Below are positions 23,037 to 26,078 of a DNA stretch of 26,078 nucleotides, in pieces. Source of the DNA: a virus; IMG/VR virus record IMGVR_UViG_3300044825_000304, positions 1-26,078 of that record, one strand, 5' to 3'. A program made the translations under genes and the position numbers. Positions within the stretch are counted from its first letter, which is position 1, and each line of letters begins with the position of its first letter. Below the pieces are notes generated by a model. It did no database searches. It had not been told where the DNA came from and worked only from the letters and a program-made list of their open reading frames with translations.

Positions 23037-23518
23037 TCTTGGCCACCGTCACGCTCGACCGGGTTGACGGTCGCGTCGATCACGATGCCGCCGTCGCGGT
23101 GCTTCTTCAGCGCCTCCAGATGCAACTGGTTGACGTTAATGGTCACGTTGGGGCCGTTGTTGTTCTGGCGGAAGCGGTTCGGGTCGTTGACCGCCGACAG
23201 CCACTTGCGAACGTCAATACGCTCCTTGGCCACCGCAACCTGCTCTCGGGTGATGTTGGGCACGCTCGCCATGCCGTCGGCGATGTCGAGGGCCTCGTCG
23301 GCCAGCTTGTCGGCGTACTCGCTGCGAGCCTCCAAGATGACCGCCTTGTAGTCCGGGTGTGCATTCAGGTGTCGGCTCAGGTAGCTGCGGCTGCAGCCCA
23401 GCTCTGTCGCCAGATCAGATATCTTGCCGCCCTCGGCGATGTAATCCTGCAGCCACTCCGGGCCGCCGCGCCCGTCAATCTCTGCGAGCAGCTTCTTGCG
23501 TAAGGCTTTGCCTGCCAT
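23033..23518 (-). CDS. terS: Terminase small subunit, 161 aa
   Basis: The small subunit recognises the packaging site and loads the large subunit. A helix-turn-helix is visible at about 32-53 (KISDLATELGCSRSYLSRHL). It is followed by the central oligomerisation helices (EARSEYADKLADEALDIADG, ERIDVRKWLSAVNDPNRF) and a C-terminal segment NVTINVNQLHLEALKKHRDG common in this family. GGGAG lies 7 bases before the ATG. Its position directly before terL with GTGA overlap is decisive. The noncoding repeats upstream are candidate binding sites. Confidence 0.92.
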   Translation of the reverse strand: MAGKALRKKLLAEIDGRGGPEWLQDYIAEGGKISDLATELGCSRSYLSRHLNAHPDYKAVILEARSEYADKLADEALDIADGMASVPNITREQVAVAKERIDVRKWLSAVNDPNRFRQNNNGPNVTINVNQLHLEALKKHRDGGIVIDATVNPVERDGGQE

Positions 23519-23546
23519 CGTGCGTCTCCCGATCTCTCTCTGACCC

Positions 23547-23576
23547 TTTTTAGCAGAATTTTCAAAAATTTTTCAA
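23547..23576 (-). promoter_or_regulatory. Sigma70-like promoter upstream of terS
   Basis: On the minus strand TTGAAA (23576-23571) is followed after 18 bases by TAAAAA (23552-23547) with a TGC extension just before it. This would start transcription around 23540, about 20 bases before the terS start codon. The segment is a clear AT-rich island in GC-rich DNA. The -35 is good (5 of 6), the -10 weak (4 of 6) but extended. It could drive the whole late operon. Confidence 0.45.
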
Positions 23577-23659
23577 GGCAGTTGACTTTATGGGCGGGGG
23601 TGGGGGTTGGCTTTTGTGAGAGTGGTGGTTGGATGTGTGTGGGAGTGCAGAAGCAGCCG

Positions 23660-23688
23660 CCCCCCGGTTAACCCCCTAGACCGGGGGG
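23660..23688. repeat. GC-rich hairpin (9-bp stem)
   Basis: CCCCCCGGT at 23660-23668 pairs perfectly with ACCGGGGGG at 23680-23688 across an 11-base loop. No U-run follows in the minus direction, so it is not a typical terminator for the leftward genes. The flanking bases are also GC-rich (GCCG and CGGC nearby could extend it with mismatches). Confidence 0.75.
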
Positions 23689-23949
23689 GGCCTCGGCGCA
23701 AAAGCCCGCGAAACCGCGTCGCCATAACGCGAAAGTCCGATAATCTCCATTATGTCATATGCAACCTTGTGCATAAGCGTGTGATATCAATAGGTTAGCG
23801 ATATGAGGCCTTGGCGATGACATTATGCGGGCCGATATCCGCCCGATAGGTCCAGATTGGTGCATCGTACGAAGCATCGGTGAGGTATCTGGATACCCCA
23901 TCCGACCCCTCGGCTCGCCCGCCCGCGCGTGAGGCGGCGTGTCTGTCGC

Positions 23950-23993
23950 GGCCCCATACCATCTCAATACCACGACCATACCATCACCATACC
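23950..23993. repeat. Four 11-bp tandem repeats (iteron-like)
   Basis: Plus-strand units are GGCCCCATACC (23950-23960), ATCTCAATACC (23961-23971), ACGACCATACC (23972-23982) and ATCACCATACC (23983-23993). All end in ATACC and three share CCATACC, with exact 11-bp spacing, about one helical turn, so a protein could bind all units on one face. A partial unit (AATCACC) runs into the stop codon of the 74-aa gene. Confidence 0.7.
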
Positions 23994-23995
23994 AA

Positions 23996-24220
23996 TCACC
24001 GCCTCTTCATCGCCATGTACTCGAACACCCCGTCACCCACCTTCTTGCAGAAGAGCAGGCATATGCCCCTATCGCTCGCGGAGAGGGCCGAGAAACGGTG
24101 TACTCCGCCGCAGTGTGGTCCCACATGGTAAACCACAAGGTCGCCCCTCTGGCAGCCCTCTAACGCGCGGAAAACGGCATCCGACTTTGTCTCCCCCGTG
24201 ATGTAGATCTTCTCGCGCAT
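23996..24220 (-). CDS. Hypothetical protein, 74 aa
   Basis: The protein MREKIYITGETKSDAVFRAL continues EGCQRGDLVVYHVGPHCGGV, HRFSALSASDRGICLLFCKK and VGDGVFEYMAMKRR. It has an alpha/beta appearance with a GDLVVYHVG strand-turn and a C-terminal FEYMAMKR reminiscent of small phage proteins with a winged or SH3-like fold. The ATG overlaps the upstream stop (ATGA). I do not recognise the family. It is the last gene before the noncoding region. Confidence 0.6.
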   Translation of the reverse strand: MREKIYITGETKSDAVFRALEGCQRGDLVVYHVGPHCGGVHRFSALSASDRGICLLFCKKVGDGVFEYMAMKRR

Positions 24221-24795
24221 CAGATGTCCTCCAACATGTCGAAGTCCGCATCCAGCTCACTCGGCTTACGACGGACTGCCTTCACTTCCGCTCCGGGGAA
24301 CGACAGCTTCACCGCGTTGACCAATCCGTTGCGATGCTCATGCAGCGCCACCGCCACCTCACGCATGGTATGGATCGCAATGCCGGGCCGCTTGGCGTAG
24401 GCCGCAGGCCACTCTCTGCCATCCTCAATGATGCCGTACACCACGCCCTCATACTCATGCTCCCAGATCATCGGATCGGACACAGGCACGCCAGCCGCCG
24501 TCGCCTCGGCGTCCATCGCCTGCATGCCCCTGATGCACACCTCCACCCAGAACTTCACCTTGTCCGCATCCTTGGCATCGATGGCACCATTCAGGCCAGC
24601 CATCGCCTTGCCCCACTTCGCCGCGCTCTCGACCGACACCAACTCGGGCAGACGGTCCACGCCCCACTTCTTGTCCATCTCTCTCGCCGCGTGATCGAAC
24701 GGTGCCAGCGATAGGTCCGCCCTGATCTCCTCCGCCGTCGCGCCTTTGGTCAGGATGCGGTCATCCTTTTTTTTGCGTGCTGGTCTCTGCGCCAT
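24220..24795 (-). CDS. Hypothetical protein, 191 aa
   Basis: A basic N-terminus (MAQRPARKKKDDRILTKGAT) is followed by a helical protein with EMDKKWGVDRLPELVSVESA, AIDAKDADKVKFWVEVCIRG and the segment MIWEHEYEGVVYGIIEDGRE. Proteins of this pattern occur upstream of terminase genes in other phages, but I know no function. AGGAG lies 7 bases before the ATG, a context very like that of terS. It is ATGA-coupled to the 74-aa gene. Confidence 0.65.
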   Translation of the reverse strand: MAQRPARKKKDDRILTKGATAEEIRADLSLAPFDHAAREMDKKWGVDRLPELVSVESAAKWGKAMAGLNGAIDAKDADKVKFWVEVCIRGMQAMDAEATAAGVPVSDPMIWEHEYEGVVYGIIEDGREWPAAYAKRPGIAIHTMREVAVALHEHRNGLVNAVKLSFPGAEVKAVRRKPSELDADFDMLEDI

Positions 24796-24824
24796 CGTGT
24801 GTCTCCTCTCTGGCCATCTTTATG

Positions 24825-24951
24825 TTTACTCACCTCACCCTCAAGTTAGGGTCAGCAAAACCCTTCCTCAGGCCCCTAAACCCCCCTTTAGGGGGGTAGG
24901 GGCTTGAGGAAGGTGTTTGACCTAACTTTTATACTCACCTTTCCTCAAGTT
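24825..24951. repeat. Direct repeats and TTCCTCARG words flanking a palindrome
   Basis: Two 23-base direct repeats with few differences, beginning TTTACTCACCT at 24825-24847 and TTATACTCACCT at 24929-24951 and both ending CCTCAAGTT, flank the large palindrome. The 9-mer TTCCTCARG occurs five times nearby: 24864-24872, 24903-24911 (inverted), 24941-24949, 24952-24960 and 24972-24980 (inverted). The last three lie in the 3' end of the 162-aa gene. Confidence 0.7.
24843..24928. terminator. 86-bp imperfect palindrome; possible terminator or origin element
   Basis: The left arm 24843-24886 (AAGTTAGGGTCA ... CCCCCC) and right arm 24891-24928 (GGGGGG ... TGACCTAACTT) pair around a TTTA loop, with blocks of 6, 5, 10 and 8 or more pairs interrupted by small bulges. 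Read leftward, the core stem is followed by GGGTTTTGC, so it could act as a Rho-independent terminator after the 162-aa gene, whose stop codon lies in the right arm. It is longer than terminators usually are. Confidence 0.6.
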
Positions 24952-25410
24952 TTCCTCAGGTTCAGACGCAGCCTGAGGAAGGTTTGGGACGACGTAAATC
25001 GGTATCTGCCTGCCCTGTCTGGTGTCGTTGTCGTATGCCTTTTGTATCGCCCCGACGGCCAGCATGATCTCAATGGCACGCTCAGCTGAATCGCGCTGTT
25101 CCGGCGCTGGCAGGATCTCCCACTGCATCGCCCTGATGACCGCGATGCCAGCCCACTTGGGAGATTGCGCCGAGGCCCTGATCAAGCCCTCAGAGACCAT
25201 CAGGTCTGTGATGCGATGCATGTCCTCATCTGACAGCATGATGACGCTCTTCTTGGCACGCTCCTGCTCTGCGCGCTGCTCGTCCAGCATCCACTGCTCG
25301 ATCTGCGCCTCTACGGCCCGCAGAGCCACGATCTGCAGCCTGACGGCCTCCAGCTTTGATTTGTGTGATTTGTTGCCAATCAAGGCGTGCGTGGTTACGC
25401 TGTCGATCAT
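24922..25410 (-). CDS. Helical protein with possible winged-helix part, 162 aa
   Basis: The start is placed at the ATG at 25410 because GGAGG lies 5 bases upstream; a longer frame begins 24 codons earlier without such a site. The N-terminal half (KSKLEAVRLQIVALRAVEAQ, then EQWMLDEQRAEQERAKKS) is likely a coiled coil. The C-terminal half (HRITDLMVSEGLIRASAQSP, RAIEIMLAVGAIQKAYDNDT, RQGRQIPIYVV) could form helix-turn-helix or winged-helix units. Its last codons carry three TTCCTCARG repeats and run into the palindrome. A DNA-binding replication or regulatory protein is a guess from this layout. Confidence 0.6.
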   Translation of the reverse strand: MIDSVTTHALIGNKSHKSKLEAVRLQIVALRAVEAQIEQWMLDEQRAEQERAKKSVIMLSDEDMHRITDLMVSEGLIRASAQSPKWAGIAVIRAMQWEILPAPEQRDSAERAIEIMLAVGAIQKAYDNDTRQGRQIPIYVVPNLPQAASEPEENLRKGEYKS

Positions 25411-25541
25411 TGCGACCTCCGTCCGGGTTGTGATCAGGAGGGCGGCCATTGCAGTGGCGCGCCCTCCACCTGAGTAAGCCACACGGGCGGCGGCAGGTCA
25501 ACCCACCACCACCCGCGCGTTATGCATCTTGTGAGGTGAGG

Positions 25542-25736
25542 TTAGACCTCCCAGCCAATCTCTTCGGCGGCCGCCTTCAGCGCCTTGAGCGTTTTCCGCG
25601 CCATGCGCTCGCTGAACAGCATAACCATCCCTGGCGCATCATTGGGGTTCTCCTGCCAAATGCAGATGCTGGCCGCCCCGTCAGTTTCGACGGTCACGTT
25701 GTGCTTTTTCCCGTCTGACTTGATAATTTTATGCAT
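25542..25736 (-). CDS. Hypothetical protein, 64 aa
   Basis: The protein MHKIIKSDGKKHNVTVETDG continues AASICIWQENPNDAPGMVML and ends in a helix (RMARKTLKALKAAAEEIGWE). It has a beta-rich half followed by a helix, a small alpha/beta fold. GGAGG lies 6 bases before the ATG, just at the end of the SprT-like gene, so the two are probably co-transcribed. No family recognised. Confidence 0.65.
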   Translation of the reverse strand: MHKIIKSDGKKHNVTVETDGAASICIWQENPNDAPGMVMLFSERMARKTLKALKAAAEEIGWEV

Positions 25737-25737
25737 C

Positions 25738-26078
25738 TCACACCTCCCCGATCATGGTTTCGTCGCACTCGCCGCAGACGAGCCGCATGCTGGCCTTGGC
25801 CCACGCCTTGTCGCCGCAGCACGGGCAGGTGAACTTGACCTTGCTCAGGTCTTTCTTCTTCTCGGCGGCGGCTCTCGGCTGCGTGAAGTACGGGAGCGAG
25901 AAGCCGTCGGCGATCAGCTTGTGCATGGACACCTCGAAGGCCCCGCCCTCCTCGACGTAGTGCGTCATCTGGCGTCCCGTCTGCTTGCCGCCCGGCTCGC
26001 CCGTGTTCGAGGGGATCAGGCCCACACGCTCCATGAGTTTGACCCACTCCTTGTTGTGGTGGCCCTTGGAGCCGGGCG
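25738..26078 (-). CDS. SprT-like protein, C-terminal part (5' end beyond the window edge)
   Basis: The frame is open to the right edge; 113 codons including the stop are visible. The upstream part reads GSKGHHNKEWVKLMERVGLI and continues PSNTGEPGGKQTGRQMTHYV, followed by a zinc ribbon with CPCC and, 19 residues after its first Cys, CGEC. This HNxEW...GL.PS.TG.PGGK.TG pattern and C-terminal zinc ribbon are typical of phage SprT-like proteins. SprT/Spartan proteases cleave DNA-protein crosslinks; the HExxH active site would lie outside the window. An internal ATG at 26034 is not the real start. Confidence 0.8.
   Translation of the reverse strand, partial: PGSKGHHNKEWVKLMERVGLIPSNTGEPGGKQTGRQMTHYVEEGGAFEVSMHKLIADGFSLPYFTQPRAAAEKKKDLSKVKFTCPCCGDKAWAKASMRLVCGECDETMIGEV

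Larger units (their letters stand above)
23519..23995. other. Noncoding region upstream of terS; candidate packaging or control region
   Basis: About 480 bases carry no convincing gene; a 74-codon minus-strand frame (23755-23979) lacks a protein-like pattern and crosses the repeats. The region holds an 11-bp tandem array next to the preceding stop (23950-23993), an AT-richer segment with several CATTATG/CATATG-like words (23745-23860), a strong GC hairpin (23660-23688), a G-rich tract (about 23592-23625) and a promoter-like sequence (23547-23576). In many phages the segment next to terS contains the cos or pac site, so that is the leading interpretation. Confidence 0.55.

Noticed and set aside
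23755-23979. 74-codon minus-strand ORF upstream of terS
   Set aside because: It crosses part of the 11-bp repeats, has an Arg/Pro/His-rich composition and no ribosome binding site or coupling; the region is better read as noncoding.
23950-23993. CRISPR-like array
   Set aside because: The units are 11 bp without spacers, so this is a tandem iteron array, not a CRISPR.
1-26078. tRNA, rRNA, integrase or insertion sequence
   Set aside because: I saw no cloverleaf-like sequence with CCA context, no integrase or transposase motifs and no terminal inverted repeats around a gene; a dedicated tRNA scan could still find one.

Overview
The window is a GC-rich piece of a tailed double-stranded DNA phage genome (or an integrated copy). 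Every gene I can support lies on the minus strand, so transcription runs from the right edge to the left. The packing is tight, and many neighbours share ATGA, GTGA or TAATG junctions. The virion looks short-tailed (podovirus-like): there is a P22/SU10-type portal, an SU10-type adaptor, a nozzle-like tail protein and several large internal (ejection) proteins, but no sheath, tail tube or tape measure gene. The lysis genes (GH24 lysozyme, nested spanin pair) show a Gram-negative host. The style of the small genes is what I associate with phages of alphaproteobacteria, but that host assignment is an inference.

Layout in transcription order. (1) 26078-23996: small early or unknown genes, comprising the C-terminal part of a SprT-like protein cut by the window edge, a 64-aa protein, a 162-aa helical protein, and 191-aa and 74-aa proteins of unknown role. 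An 86-bp near-palindrome with flanking direct repeats lies at 24825-24951. (2) 23995-23519: about 480 bp without a convincing gene, holding an 11-bp tandem repeat array, a GC hairpin, a G-rich tract and a promoter-like sequence just before terS. (3) 23518-21627: terminase small and large subunits. (4) 21573-19022: a Pro/Gly-rich small protein, a lytic transglycosylase and a 557-aa virion-like protein. (5) 19022-18112: five translationally coupled small genes (DUF6496-like, a 33-aa Cys-rich peptide, a DUF2829/Tad2-like possible anti-defence protein, and two basic proteins). (6) 18115-12238: adaptor, Gp80-like protein, then two tandem copies of a three-gene tail-fibre cassette (fibre, glycine-rich protein, tail assembly chaperone) separated by a Ser/Ala-rich protein. 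(7) 12232-10813: lysis genes, including a holin-like protein, an endolysin with a C-terminal membrane helix, a small secreted or membrane protein and overlapping inner and outer spanins. (8) 10823-1: an HTH-metallophosphoesterase, the nozzle-like protein, a C1q-like tail protein, a GNAT-like protein, four internal or ejection-type proteins and the portal, which runs off the left edge.

The genes mostly form one late morphogenesis and lysis operon. Terminase and portal package DNA, internal proteins and transglycosylases deliver it, the two fibre cassettes probably give two receptor specificities, and the lysis cassette frees progeny. The observations most worth a second look are the duplicated fibre cassette, the Tad2-like gene in its microgene cluster, and the two repeat-rich noncoding regions upstream of terS, which could hold the packaging site or replication origin.
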